NCBI RefSeq assembly: GCF_018362975.1
Contig: NZ_CP074371.1
Location: forward strand, 2,418,001-2,482,000
Length of the DNA stretch: 64,000 nucleotides
Source: Nocardia tengchongensis
GTDB lineage: Bacteria > Actinomycetota > Actinomycetes > Mycobacteriales > Mycobacteriaceae
Direction of reading: 5' to 3'
In this document: one piece after another, positions 1-8,120 of the stretch
Layout: each line of letters opens with the position of its first letter
Position numbering within the stretch: position 1 is the first letter of the stretch
Position numbers and translations under genes: made by a program
The notes under the pieces: model-generated
The model's input: only the letters and a program-made list of their open reading frames with translations
The model's database searches: none
What the model was told of the DNA's origin: nothing

Positions 1-2
1 CC

Positions 3-119
3 GTCGTCGAGCAGGCGCTGAAGAAGGCGGGCCGAGTGCCCAAGATCGTGCGAAAGAGCCTGCGCCTGACCGAGTTCGGCGAGGACTTCTGCAACACCTG
101 CTTCTCCATCAACAACTGA
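3..119 (+). CDS. C-terminal end of an unrecognised protein (partial)
   Basis: An open frame enters from the left edge and ends at TGA 117-119, giving 38 residues. The visible tail is basic (ALKKAGRVPKIVRKSLRL) and ends with a Cys pair in FCNTCFSINN. I do not recognise the family. The two cysteines three apart could be a metal or disulfide pair, but that is inference. The start and most of the gene lie outside the window, so no function is given. It is codirectional with the SnoaL-like gene that starts about 100 bases downstream. Confidence 0.6.
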   Translation, partial: VVEQALKKAGRVPKIVRKSLRLTEFGEDFCNTCFSINN

Positions 120-222
120 CGCCGGAACGCTCGGGTGTGATCGGGGGCCCACGCCCCGAACCCCCCCAACGTTCCGGACTGATAGCGATCCGATACAGAT
201 CTGTGCCGATTCCTGAAGGTTT

Positions 223-771
223 GTGACACCTGATGGGATTGTGGATCTTATGGACTCCGATGCCGTCGCGGCGATCAGCCGGCTGAAGTTCCGTTACCTG
301 CGCGCTTTGGACACCAAGGCGTGGGAGGAGTTCGCCGACACCATGATTCCGGAGGCCACCGCCACCTACAGCGAGTACCTCCAGTTCGAATCGCGCGACG
401 CCTTCCTGGCCTTCATGCGCAATACGCTGGGCCCGCACGTCATCACCGAACACCGCTGCGACCACCCGGAAATCGATGTCCACGGCGATGAGGCGACCGG
501 CACCTGGTACCTGGCCGACACCGTGCTGATCCCGGGTCACAACATGCTGTTACGCGGCGCGGCCTTCTACACCGACAAGTACGTGCGCTGCGACGACGGG
601 CAGTGGCGCATCGCGCATACCGGCTACGAACGCACCTACGAGGTGGTGCTCTCGCTCTCGGATCTGCCCAGCCTGCGCCTGACGTCCAGCCGCTGGGGGC
701 TGATCGCCCGCGATCCGGCCGACACGCCCCGCACCGAGCCCAGCTCGGACGGGTCCGGCACGCTGGGCTGA
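223..771 (+). CDS. SnoaL-like / NTF2-fold protein
   Basis: This 182-residue protein fits the SnoaL-like (nuclear transport factor 2 fold) family. It has an N-terminal helix (ISRLKFRYLRALDTKAWEEF), then MIPEATATY, a mid-domain H-bearing strand (HVITEHRC) and a C-terminal DDGQWRIAHTGYERTYE strand, the usual signature of this cone-shaped fold. Members act as small-molecule isomerases, hydratases or accessory subunits, and the substrate cannot be told from sequence. GTG 223 has GAAGG four bases upstream; GTG 241 and ATG 250 are in-frame alternatives. ATG 250 would begin MDSDAVAAISRL, close to the usual start of the family. It converges on prfC with only 12 bases between stops. Confidence 0.75.
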   Translation: MTPDGIVDLMDSDAVAAISRLKFRYLRALDTKAWEEFADTMIPEATATYSEYLQFESRDAFLAFMRNTLGPHVITEHRCDHPEIDVHGDEATGTWYLADTVLIPGHNMLLRGAAFYTDKYVRCDDGQWRIAHTGYERTYEVVLSLSDLPSLRLTSSRWGLIARDPADTPRTEPSSDGSGTLG

Positions 772-783
772 CCCGCCCGGCCC

Positions 784-2407
784 CTATTCCGTTCCGGCGA
801 CCAGCAGTTCGAGGGTCAGCTTCGGCATTTCCTTGACGATGTACTGCAGCCGCCACTTATCGCTGAACAGCGCGAGCAGCGCGCCGTCGGACCGGGTGAA
901 CACCTCGACGCCACGCTGCCGGCTGAGCTCCTCGGCCGATTCGGCGTCGGTGCGCCGGGCCAGCTGGTAGGGCAGGTGGTCGAGCTGGGTCTCGACGTTG
1001 AACTCGGATTGCATTCGGGCCGTGACGACTTCGAACTGCATGGGGCCGACCGCGGCCAGCACCGGCGACTGGTCACCGCGGGCGTCATTGCGCAGCACCT
1101 GCACCACGCCTTCGGAGTCGAGCTGATCCATGGCCTTGCGGAACTGCTTGTACTTGTCCGCGGTCTTGGCGCGCAGGGACGCGAAATGCTCGGGCGCGAA
1201 GGACGGGATCGGCGGGAACTCCACCTTCTTGTCCACGAACAGCGTGTGCCCAGGCGCGAGCGCGGTCGCGTTGACCAGACCGACCACGTCGCCCGGGTAG
1301 GCGGTGTCGACGGTGGTGCGCTCGCGGCCGAAGACGGTGAGCGCGTACTTGGTGGCGAAGGGCCGCCCGGTCTGGGCGTGGGTCACCACCATGCCGCGCT
1401 CGAATTCGCCGGAGACGATGCGCATGAACGCCAGCCGGTCGCGGTGAGCGGTATCCATGCCCGCCTGCACCTTGAAGATGACGGCGCTGAACGGCGCGGT
1501 GGTGTCGCGCGGTTCGCCCTTGATGTCCTTGCGTCCGCGCGGCGGCGGCGCGAGTTCGACGAGGGTCTCGAGCAGTTGGCGCACACCGAAATTCAGCATG
1601 GCGGAGGCGTAGATGACCGGCGAGGTGTGCCCGGCCAGGAACAGTTCCTGATCGTGGTCCTGCCCGGCGGCGGAGAGCAGTTCGCTCTCCTCGGCGGCGG
1701 TGCTCCACACGTCGCCCTCGCGTTCGGCGGCCTGCTCGGGGGTGTAGCTCTCCTCCGGGGCGATGGTCGCGCCGCCCGCGGTGCGGGTGAAGTGGATGTA
1801 TTCGGTGGCCGCGCCTTCTTCACCGCGGCGCAGCAGGCCGCGGAAGTCGCCGGCGATGCCGACGGGCAGGAACAGCGGCGGGTGGGGGTGAGGCCGATGC
1901 GGTCGACGATCTCGTCGAGCAGTTCCAGCGGCGCCTGGCCCGGGCGGTCCCACTTGTTGATGACGGTGATGACCGGGATGCCGCGGTCGCGGGCGACCTG
2001 GAAGAGCTTGAGGGTCTGCGGTTCCAGGCCCTTGGCGGCGTCGATGAGCATGACCGCGGCGTCGACCGCGGTGAGCACGCGGTAGGTGTCCTCGGAGAAG
2101 TCGGAGTGGCCGGGGGTGTCGACCAGGTTGATGACGCAGTCGCCGTATTCGAACTGCAGCGCGGTGGAGCTGACCGAGATGCCGCGGGCCTTCTCCATCT
2201 CCATCCAGTCGGAGACGGTGGACTTGCGGCCCGCCTTGCCGTGGATGGCGCCGGCCTCGGAGATCACCTTGGCGTGCAGCGCGAGGGCTTCGGTCAGCGT
2301 GGATTTACCCGCGTCGGGTGGGAGATCACCGCGAAGGTGCGCCGCCGCGCCGCCTCACCGGCCAGCCGACCGGCGGTAGCTGAGGACGCGGCAGTCGGGG
2401 AACTCAC
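784..2407 (-). CDS. prfC: Peptide chain release factor 3 (GTPase), with two frameshifts as given
   Basis: RF3 is a translational GTPase that recycles RF1/RF2 from the ribosome after peptide release. The protein is spread over three frames. TFAVISHP (frame 1, from GTG 2407) should continue as the P-loop [10 protein letters not shown]. The next frame holds [11 protein letters not shown], the G3 motif DTPGHSDF and the G4 motif NKWDRP. The last frame resumes at [13 protein letters not shown] and runs through VGPMQFEV to the end. One missing base near 2310 (CCGACGCGGG where CCGGACGCGGG is expected) and one near 1884 (in a C-rich run) restore about 540 residues, the normal RF3 length. Both breaks are in G/C runs, so a sequencing error is the likelier cause. 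If real, the gene is dead. Confidence 0.88.
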
Positions 2408-2511
2408 GGCGGGGGACTCCTTCGTGCGGACGAGGCAACCGCCCCAGGGTACGCGACCGGCCCCGCGCCCCGACCGGCCGGTCCGGCCCCGGGTGGTGGT
2501 CGAACGGGTGG

Positions 2512-3087
2512 TCAGCCCGGGTGCGGTGCGAGATGCCGGGCGACGGCCCGTGCGACCAGCGCTTCGATATCGGTGCCGGGCGCGACCGCCTCGATGCTGC
2601 GGTTCGCGACCACCACCGCGATGCCGTGCAGCTGGGTCCACAGGCTCAGGGCGCGCTCGTCCGCGTCGGCGCCGCCGCAGTCGGCGACCAGTTGCCGCCA
2701 GCGCGTGAACAGCGGCAGTGTCCAGTTGGCCCGCAGGTTCTCGCCCGCGCCTTCGAGCAGGTCGTGGCGGAACATGAGGGTGAACATCTCCGGGCGCGCG
2801 GTGGCGAAGCGGATATAGATGAGGCAGGTGCGGCGGACTCGTTCGAAGGCGGTATCACCTTGTGCCGCATCGATTTCCGCGCGCAGGTCCGCGTAGCCGT
2901 GCGCGGCGATCGCCGCCAGCAGCGCGTTGTGGGTGGGGAAGTAGCGCCGGGGCGCGCCGTGCGATACCCCGGCCTCACGGGCGATGGCCCGCAGCCCGAG
3001 CTCGCGGGCGCCGACGTCCTCGAGCATGGTGACGCCCGTGGTCACCAGTCGTTCGCGCAGGGGCTCGGCCGAAGTCATGTGTGACAT
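2512..3087 (-). CDS. TetR/AcrR family transcriptional regulator
   Basis: This is a one-domain repressor of about 190 residues. The N-terminal helix-turn-helix is visible as LRAIAREAGVSHGAPRRYFPTHNALLAAI (roughly residues 27-60), the canonical TetR DNA-recognition region, followed by a helical ligand-binding domain containing FATARPEMFTLMFRHDL, typical of the TetR_C_13/33-like group. ATG 3087 abuts the GGGAGA motif, while ATG 3078 sits nine bases from it and is the better-placed start (188 residues). It is divergent from the acyltransferase at 3189. The gap holds two near-identical 15-bp palindromes, so it probably represses itself and the acyltransferase. Confidence 0.88.
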   Translation of the reverse strand: MSHMTSAEPLRERLVTTGVTMLEDVGARELGLRAIAREAGVSHGAPRRYFPTHNALLAAIAAHGYADLRAEIDAAQGDTAFERVRRTCLIYIRFATARPEMFTLMFRHDLLEGAGENLRANWTLPLFTRWRQLVADCGGADADERALSLWTQLHGIAVVVANRSIEAVAPGTDIEALVARAVARHLAPHPG

Positions 3088-3099
3088 TCTCCCGCATTC

Positions 3100-3114
3100 G
3101 TAGACAGTGTCTAC
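3100..3114. promoter_or_regulatory. TetR operator palindrome, copy 1
   Basis: GTAGACAGTGTCTAC is a 15-bp palindrome with perfect 7-bp arms. It begins 13 bases upstream of the TetR ATG 3087. Its twin is at 3138-3152, with centres 38 bp apart. Position and symmetry fit a dimer-binding operator for the adjacent regulator. Confidence 0.8.
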
Positions 3115-3137
3115 CTGGGTCCGGTAGAAAAGTATGG

Positions 3138-3152
3138 GTAGACACTGTCTAC
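3138..3152. promoter_or_regulatory. TetR operator palindrome, copy 2
   Basis: GTAGACACTGTCTAC is the reverse complement of copy 1 and identical to it apart from the central base. It lies 37 bases before the acyltransferase ATG 3189, where a bound repressor would block that promoter or early transcription. Paired sites suggest cooperative binding or one site per divergent promoter. Confidence 0.8.
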
Positions 3153-3188
3153 GCAGCCGTCGAATTCCCGAGAGTTGGGTGGATCTCC

Positions 3189-3851
3189 ATGTGGTACTGG
3201 CTCCTGAAACACATCGTGGTGGGGCCGGTGCTACGGCTGCTCGGGCGGCCCAGAATCGAAGGGCTGCACCATGTTCCGAAGAAAGGCCCGCTGATCATCG
3301 CGGCCAACCACCTCGCCGTGGTGGATTCGCTCTACCTGTGCCTGGTGCTGCGCCGCCGGGTCACCTTCATCGCCAAGCAGGAGTACTTCACCGAGGGCGG
3401 CTGGCGCGGGCGGGTCAATCGCTTCGTCATGAACGCCACCGGTCAGGTGCCGGTGGACCGCACCGGGGGCAGCGCGGGCTCGGAGTCGCTCGCGGCGGCG
3501 GTGCGCATTCTGGAGTCGGGCGGCGTCTGGGGCATTCACCCGGAGGGGACGCGCTCGCCCGACGGCCGGGTGTATCGGGGTCGGACCGGCGTGATCCGGG
3601 TGGCCATGCAGACCGGGGCTCCGGTGATTCCGGTGGTGCTGTCGGGGACCGACCGGGTGAATCCGCGCGATGGGCGTTTCCTGCGCCCGGCCAAGGTCAG
3701 CATCTCCTTCGGCCACCCGCGCTACTTCCTGCCCGCGGGTCAGCAGGCCGTGCGCCACGCCACCGACGAGCTGATGGCCGATATCGTCAGTCGTTCCGGC
3801 CGCCCGTACGTCGATTGCTACGCAACCACTTTCAAGCAGCAGGCCGCCTGA
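3189..3851 (+). CDS. 1-acyl-sn-glycerol-3-phosphate acyltransferase (PlsC family)
   Basis: The 220-residue protein acylates lysophosphatidate or a related lipid acceptor at the inner membrane. It shows the PlsC/LPLAT motifs in order: NHLAVVDS (the HX4D catalytic box), FIAKQEYF, GQVPVDRTGG and PEGTRSPDG, then PVIPVVLSGT. The N-terminus WYWLLKHIVVGPVLRLLG is a short hydrophobic anchor. ATG 3189 begins at this anchor; the open frame extends upstream to 3081 but would then overlap both operators and the TetR start. It is divergent from the TetR gene and probably controlled by it. The substrate is not resolved. Confidence 0.9.
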   Translation: MWYWLLKHIVVGPVLRLLGRPRIEGLHHVPKKGPLIIAANHLAVVDSLYLCLVLRRRVTFIAKQEYFTEGGWRGRVNRFVMNATGQVPVDRTGGSAGSESLAAAVRILESGGVWGIHPEGTRSPDGRVYRGRTGVIRVAMQTGAPVIPVVLSGTDRVNPRDGRFLRPAKVSISFGHPRYFLPAGQQAVRHATDELMADIVSRSGRPYVDCYATTFKQQAA

Positions 3852-3921
3852 GACGAGAACGGCCGGTGGTGCGGAATCCGATCGGGATTCCGGACCACCG
3901 GCCGTTGCGCTTTTCGTCTCA
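3850..3921. terminator. Long bidirectional hairpin between convergent genes
   Basis: A very long stem follows the acyltransferase stop. AACGGCCGGTGGT and CGGAATCC pair with GGATTCCG-family and ACCACCGGCCGTT arms around a GATC loop, and an outer GAGACGA/TCGTCTC pair closes the base. It lies between two convergent stops, so it can end transcription from both sides. Confidence 0.8.
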
Positions 3922-4392
3922 GCTCACGCGCGCGTTGGCGCTGGAGCCGGTGATGCCGAGGGACTTGAGCAGGCCCGCGGCACTGCCCGTGTCGAGGCCG
4001 TTGTCGCTGGCGGCGGTGGCGGAGACCGTGATGTCCACCGGGCCGACGGGGACGGACTGGCCGGCGCCGTTGAGGGTGACCGTGATGTGGTGGGTGCCCG
4101 CCGACGTCGGAGTCCAGTTGATGGCGGCCGTGGTGGCGGTGCCGGAGGCCGGGGTAGCGGTGCCGATGGACACGGTGCTCGACCCGGTGGTGTCGAAGAC
4201 GTTCGCGCTGACGCTGGGCGAGCCGGTGACGACGGTGATGGTGTACGTCTGGCCCACGGTGTAGCCGCTACCCGACACGGTCAGACCGTTGACGGTGGTG
4301 TCCGCGGTGGCGAACGGAGCGGCGATGGCGATGGTGGCGGAGATGGCTGCGAAGCCCGCGGCGCTCAGGCCGGCCTTGCGGATGTTGGTCAT
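3919..4392 (-). CDS. Small secreted protein with an Ig-like beta domain
   Basis: The 157-residue product has a Sec signal peptide (MTNIRKAGLSAAGFAAISATIAIAAPFATA, cleavage near residue 30). The mature part is rich in Thr, Ser, Gly and Val with alternating beta strands (YTVGQTYTITVVTG, GTHHITVTLNGAG), as in bacterial Ig-like folds. It has no cysteine and no catalytic motif. The signal peptide and upstream sequence resemble those of the gene at 4491-4754, so the pair looks like an old duplication in which the mature domains diverged. AGGAA lies about ten bases before the ATG. It is probably an exported surface or matrix protein of unknown role. Confidence 0.75.
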   Translation of the reverse strand: MTNIRKAGLSAAGFAAISATIAIAAPFATADTTVNGLTVSGSGYTVGQTYTITVVTGSPSVSANVFDTTGSSTVSIGTATPASGTATTAAINWTPTSAGTHHITVTLNGAGQSVPVGPVDITVSATAASDNGLDTGSAAGLLKSLGITGSSANARVS

Positions 4393-4490
4393 AGATCTCT
4401 GTTCCTCACTCAGGAGACACGCTATTCAGTGTGTCGATCAAAGTGCCTAGCACCGGAAAGGAATCCCCGCTACCAAAACCGGGGTTTTTA

Positions 4491-4754
4491 TCAGGAAACG
4501 GAAGCACCCGTGCCGTTGGCGGTGGCGCCGCCCGCGGAGCCGGAACCCAGACCCTTGAAGAGCGAGCCGAGGTCCGGCATGGTGCTGGGCTTGGCCGGGG
4601 TGGTGACCGGCGGCGGCGGAGGGGTGGTGGTGTGGGTCGGCGGGGGCGGGCAGTCGTTGTTGGTGGCGGCTGCGAACGGCGCGGTCAGAGCGACTGCGGC
4701 GGAGACGGCGGCGATGCCCGCGGCGCTGAGGCCGATGCGGCGGATGTTCTTCAT
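4491..4754 (-). CDS. Small secreted Pro/Thr-rich protein
   Basis: This 87-residue product begins at ATG 4754 (MKNIRRIGLSAAGIAAVSAA), preceded by TTAGGAAAA. A longer frame to 4799 is possible but lacks that ribosome site. A signal peptide ends near AAA-TNN. The mature chain has a short CPPPP/TPPPPP linker and a Gly/Ser/Ala tail ending GTGASVS. The last dozen residues (LFKGLG...) resemble LLKSLGITG in the neighbour at 3919-4392. The signal peptides also match closely. Function unknown. The proline-rich segment suggests a spacer in the envelope. Confidence 0.7.
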   Translation of the reverse strand: MKNIRRIGLSAAGIAAVSAAVALTAPFAAATNNDCPPPPTHTTTPPPPPVTTPAKPSTMPDLGSLFKGLGSGSAGGATANGTGASVS

Positions 4755-5131
4755 CAAGCGTTTTCCTAACTCAGGAGCCAAGCTACCCAGCGTGCTCATC
4801 GAATTGCCCGGGACCAGGGAGGGGTTCGGATCGATGGCGGCGGCGCTGAGTGATGCGAAATACTAGTGTGTCAAATTGCCTTGGACAAGAGCGGGAAATG
4901 CGGCCGTCGAGGGGGTGCGGCAAGGGCCTTCCGGCAGCGTGTTAAAGTCTTCAGGTTGTCTCGGCGAGGGTGTGGCACCCAGTTGTCCACCGTGATCGAC
5001 GCGGCTCGGCCTATTCGGCCGTCCATGTTGGTCTTCGCCGATGAGCAGACCAACCACTTCGCCAGGGCGGCCCACGTCGCCTGGCGACACGCTGACATTA
5101 CAGCCGGACGAGCCGTAGGGAGTAGACAGTC
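4755..5131 (+). promoter_or_regulatory. Intergenic region and probable structured leader of rplY
   Basis: No convincing gene lies in these 377 bases; the short frames are shadows. It must hold the divergent promoters for the secreted-protein gene and rplY. The part nearest rplY contains inverted repeats: GTTGGTC (5027-5033) with GACCAAC (5048-5054), and GGCC/GGCC at 5008-5020. These could fold in a 5' leader. AGGGAG precedes the rplY ATG. Confidence 0.4.
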
Positions 5132-5728
5132 ATGTCCGACGCCAACCTTCTCGAAGCCACCGTACGTACCGAGTTCGGTAAGGGTGCCGCCCGCCGTACC
5201 CGCCGCGACGGCAATGTCCCCGCCGTGCTCTACGGCCACAACGAGGAGCCGCAGCACCTGGCCGTGAGCGCCCGCGCGTTCGCCGCCATCCTGCGTGAGC
5301 ACGGCACCAACGCCGTCCTCGAGCTGGACATCAACGGCACCAAGCAGCTGGCCCTGACCAAGTCGGTCGTCGTCCACCCGATCCGTCGCTACATCGAGCA
5401 CGCCGACCTGCTGATCGTGCGTCGTGGCGAGAAGGTCACCGCCGACGTGAACGTCGCCATCGTCGGCGATGCCGCCTCCGGCACCCTGGTCACCCAGGAA
5501 GCCACCACCCTCTCCATCGAGGCCGAGGCCCTGCACATCCCCGAGTCCATCGAGGTCTCGATCGAGGGCGTCGAGGCCGGCACCCAGATCCTGGCCGGCG
5601 GCATCGAGCTGCCGAAGGGCGTCACCCTGGCCGGTGACCCGGAGGCCCTGATCCTCAACGTCATCGCCGCCCCGGCCGCCGCCGCCGAGGTCGAAGAGGC
5701 CGCCGCCGAAGAGGCCGCCGCGGAGTAA
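5132..5728 (+). CDS. rplY: 50S ribosomal protein L25 / general stress protein Ctc
   Basis: L25 binds 5S rRNA on the large subunit. The 198-residue protein is the long two-domain (TL5/Ctc) form. An N-terminal 5S-binding beta barrel spans about residues 1-95 ([22 protein letters not shown], then [24 protein letters not shown]). A C-terminal beta domain follows ([19 protein letters not shown]). The end is a Glu/Ala-rich tail ([16 protein letters not shown]). AGGGAG lies eleven bases before the ATG. pth follows 25 bases downstream on the same strand, an arrangement conserved in Mycobacteriales, so the two are likely cotranscribed. Confidence 0.97.
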   Translation: MSDANLLEATVRTEFGKGAARRTRRDGNVPAVLYGHNEEPQHLAVSARAFAAILREHGTNAVLELDINGTKQLALTKSVVVHPIRRYIEHADLLIVRRGEKVTADVNVAIVGDAASGTLVTQEATTLSIEAEALHIPESIEVSIEGVEAGTQILAGGIELPKGVTLAGDPEALILNVIAAPAAAAEVEEAAAEEAAAE

Positions 5729-5753
5729 CTCCCTACTCCCGCAACGGTTCTCG

Positions 5754-6335
5754 ATGACCGAGGCAACGGCCGGGCCCGCGCTCGTGATCGGTCTGGGTAA
5801 TCCCGGATCCGAGTACGAGCGCACCCGGCACAATGTCGGTTTCATGGTCGCCGACCTGCTCGCGGAGCGGGTCGGCGGTCGTTTCACCGCGCACAAGAAG
5901 TCCGGCGCGGATCTGCTCGAGGCGCGCCTGGACGGGCGCAAGGTGCTGCTGGCCAAGCCGCGTACCTACATGAACCTGTCCGGGCGGCCCGTCGCGGCGC
6001 TGGCCAAGTTCTTCTCCGTGCCCGCCACCGAGGTGATCGTCGTGCACGACGAACTCGATCTCCCCTTCGGCCAGATCCGCCTCAAGCGCGGCGGCGGCGA
6101 GGGCGGGCACAACGGGCTGCGTTCGATCTCGCAGGCCCTCACCACCAAGGACTATCTGCGCGTCCGCTTCGGCATCGGCCGTCCGCCGGGCCGCCAGGAT
6201 CCCGCCGATTACGTGCTGAAGCCGTTCTCTGCGCCGGAGCGCAAAGAGGTTCCGGTGATCGTCGAGCAGACCGCGGACGCGGTCGAGCTGCTGCTGCGCG
6301 TGGGCCTGGAAACCGCGCAGAACCAATTGCACTGA
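5754..6335 (+). CDS. pth: Peptidyl-tRNA hydrolase
   Basis: Pth cleaves peptidyl-tRNA released by stalled ribosomes and recycles the tRNA. The 193-residue protein has the family's full motif set: [16 protein letters not shown] with catalytic His26, [21 protein letters not shown] with the catalytic Asp, and [13 protein letters not shown]. The C-terminus ([12 protein letters not shown]) is normal. It lies downstream of rplY and is followed by a GC hairpin. In H37Rv the order pks16-pth-rplY is, from memory, the mirror image of this arrangement. Confidence 0.97.
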   Translation: MTEATAGPALVIGLGNPGSEYERTRHNVGFMVADLLAERVGGRFTAHKKSGADLLEARLDGRKVLLAKPRTYMNLSGRPVAALAKFFSVPATEVIVVHDELDLPFGQIRLKRGGGEGGHNGLRSISQALTTKDYLRVRFGIGRPPGRQDPADYVLKPFSAPERKEVPVIVEQTADAVELLLRVGLETAQNQLH

Positions 6336-6365
6336 GCCCCAGGGCATTTCTGTCCCGGGGCCCTG
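6336..6365. terminator. GC-rich hairpin between pth and the convergent ligase gene
   Basis: GCCCCAGGG pairs with CCCGGGGC around a short loop directly after the pth stop; an overlapping alternative stem is CAGGGC with GCCCTG. It separates convergent genes and has no clear T-run. Confidence 0.6.
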
Positions 6366-6369
6366 CCTG

Positions 6370-8016
6370 TCAGGCCACGGTGGTGGCCGTCGCCGAGCGG
6401 CGCAGCTTGCCGGAGGAGGTCTTGGGCAACGCGCCCGGACCCAGCACGGTGACGCTGCGCGGGCGCACCCCCACCTCCGAGAACACCGCGTGCACGATGT
6501 CGTGCTCGATGCGGCGCACCTCGTCCGGGTCCTGATGATCATTGGATTCCACCACCACGGCGAAGCTTTCGCGCTTCTGGCCCGCGTCGAGCCGGACCGC
6601 CACCGCATTGCCGGGCCGAACGCCCTTGACGCGCAAGGCCGCTCGCTCGATATCGGTGGGGTAGATATTACGGCCGGCCATGATGATGACGTCCTTGATC
6701 CGGCCGCAGACCACCACCAGGCCCTCCTCGGTGAGGTAGCCGATGTCGCCGGTGTCGAGCCAGCCCTGGTCGTCCCGAGCGGGGCGGAAGCCCTCGACGG
6801 TGACATAGCCGGAAGTCACCGCGGGGCCGCGTAATTCGATGACCCCGACGCTGCGCGCGGGCAGTGACCGGCGTTCGGCGTCGACCACCCGGCCTTCGAG
6901 ATTGTCGACCAGGTACCCGAGGGTGGGCAGCCGGCGGATCCCGCCGTGATGGTGTTCGGGATCGCGCACCGGCACCGCCTTGCCGAGCGCCTCGAGCAGG
7001 TCGGCGTCGACGGTGTCGAGGATCTGGCCCAGTCCCGGGTCCGGGATCGAGACCGCGAGGGTGGTCTCGGCCATGCCGTAGACGGGGGTGAGGGCCATCG
7101 GGTTGAGGCCGAAGCGTTTCCCGGCCTCGGCGAGCGTGTCCATGGTGTCGGCGTCGACGGGCTCCGCGCCGTTCCACATGTAGCGCACGCTGCTCAGGTC
7201 GAGGGACCCGTCGTCGGCGTTCCGTAATCGCCGGGCCAGCAGCGAGTAGGCGAAATTCGGTGCGGCGGTGACGGTTCCGCGGTACTTCGAGATCAGCTCG
7301 GCCCACAGGATGGGCCGGGCCAGGAAGTCCAGCGGGGTCACGCAGACCACTTCGGCGCCGAATTGCATCGGGACGCTGAGGAATCCGACCATGCCCATGT
7401 CGTGGAACAGGGGCAGCCAGCTGACCATCACGTCGTCGTCGAGCTGGAACTTCACCCGGTCGAACATGGCGTAGGCGTTGACGAAGAAGTTCCCGTGCGT
7501 GATCCGCACCGCCTTGGGCGAGCCGGTGGAGCCGGATGTCAACTGCTGCAGGGCGATATCGTCCTCGCCGGTCGGGACCGGGTCGATGGGGGCGCCCGCG
7601 CGCATGGTGTCGAGGGTGACCACCTCGATGCCGCGTTCGTGCAGTAGGGGTTCCGCGATCTCGAACGGTGCGCCCAGGATGACCGCGCGGGCTTCGATCA
7701 TGCCCAGCACGGTCTCGGTGTCGTGCGCCCACACCTGCAGATCGGTGCGCGGTGTGGGCTGGTGCAGCATGGTGATCGACGCGCCGCGCATCCACGCGGC
7801 CTGGCAGGCCGGTGCGATGTCGACCGGCATGCCGGCCAGCACGCCTACCGCGTCGCCGGGGCCGATGCCGGCGGCCGCCAGCCCGCCCGCCATGCGGCGT
7901 GCGATGTCGTGGATCTCGCCCCAGCTCTGCCGTAGTGGCGCATCGGGTTCTCCGGTCACCAGGCCGCGATGTGAAACGCGGGCGGTGGCATACATCTCGT
8001 CGGTGAAGCGACTCAC
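6370..8016 (-). CDS. Fatty acyl-AMP/CoA ligase, pks16 (Rv1013)-like
   Basis: An adenylate-forming enzyme of 548 residues that activates an acyl acid with ATP. It shows the ANL motifs in order: [11 protein letters not shown] (ATP loop), [50 protein letters not shown] and the C-terminal [10 protein letters not shown] lysine. The HDMGMVG and GRNIYP forms are typical of the fatty acyl-AMP ligase branch, so acyl-AMP rather than acyl-CoA may be the product. GTG 8016 is chosen because GAGGAG lies six bases upstream; the frame extends further to 8049. The position next to pth-rplY matches Rv1013, named pks16 although it is not a polyketide synthase. Confidence 0.9.
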   Translation of the reverse strand: MSRFTDEMYATARVSHRGLVTGEPDAPLRQSWGEIHDIARRMAGGLAAAGIGPGDAVGVLAGMPVDIAPACQAAWMRGASITMLHQPTPRTDLQVWAHDTETVLGMIEARAVILGAPFEIAEPLLHERGIEVVTLDTMRAGAPIDPVPTGEDDIALQQLTSGSTGSPKAVRITHGNFFVNAYAMFDRVKFQLDDDVMVSWLPLFHDMGMVGFLSVPMQFGAEVVCVTPLDFLARPILWAELISKYRGTVTAAPNFAYSLLARRLRNADDGSLDLSSVRYMWNGAEPVDADTMDTLAEAGKRFGLNPMALTPVYGMAETTLAVSIPDPGLGQILDTVDADLLEALGKAVPVRDPEHHHGGIRRLPTLGYLVDNLEGRVVDAERRSLPARSVGVIELRGPAVTSGYVTVEGFRPARDDQGWLDTGDIGYLTEEGLVVVCGRIKDVIIMAGRNIYPTDIERAALRVKGVRPGNAVAVRLDAGQKRESFAVVVESNDHQDPDEVRRIEHDIVHAVFSEVGVRPRSVTVLGPGALPKTSSGKLRRSATATTVA

Positions 8017-8120
8017 GCAGGACTCCTCGAATGCCGGACCAGCATTCAAATATCCCGTGTCGGAAGGGCGCTGTTAACCGTTTCGGGGTGATCCGGTCCG
8101 CTATGTGAGGTTCTGATCGC

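Noticed and set aside
4866..5267. Frame running through the rplY leader into rplY
   Set aside because: Out of frame with rplY and without ribosome site; the leader shows paired repeats instead.
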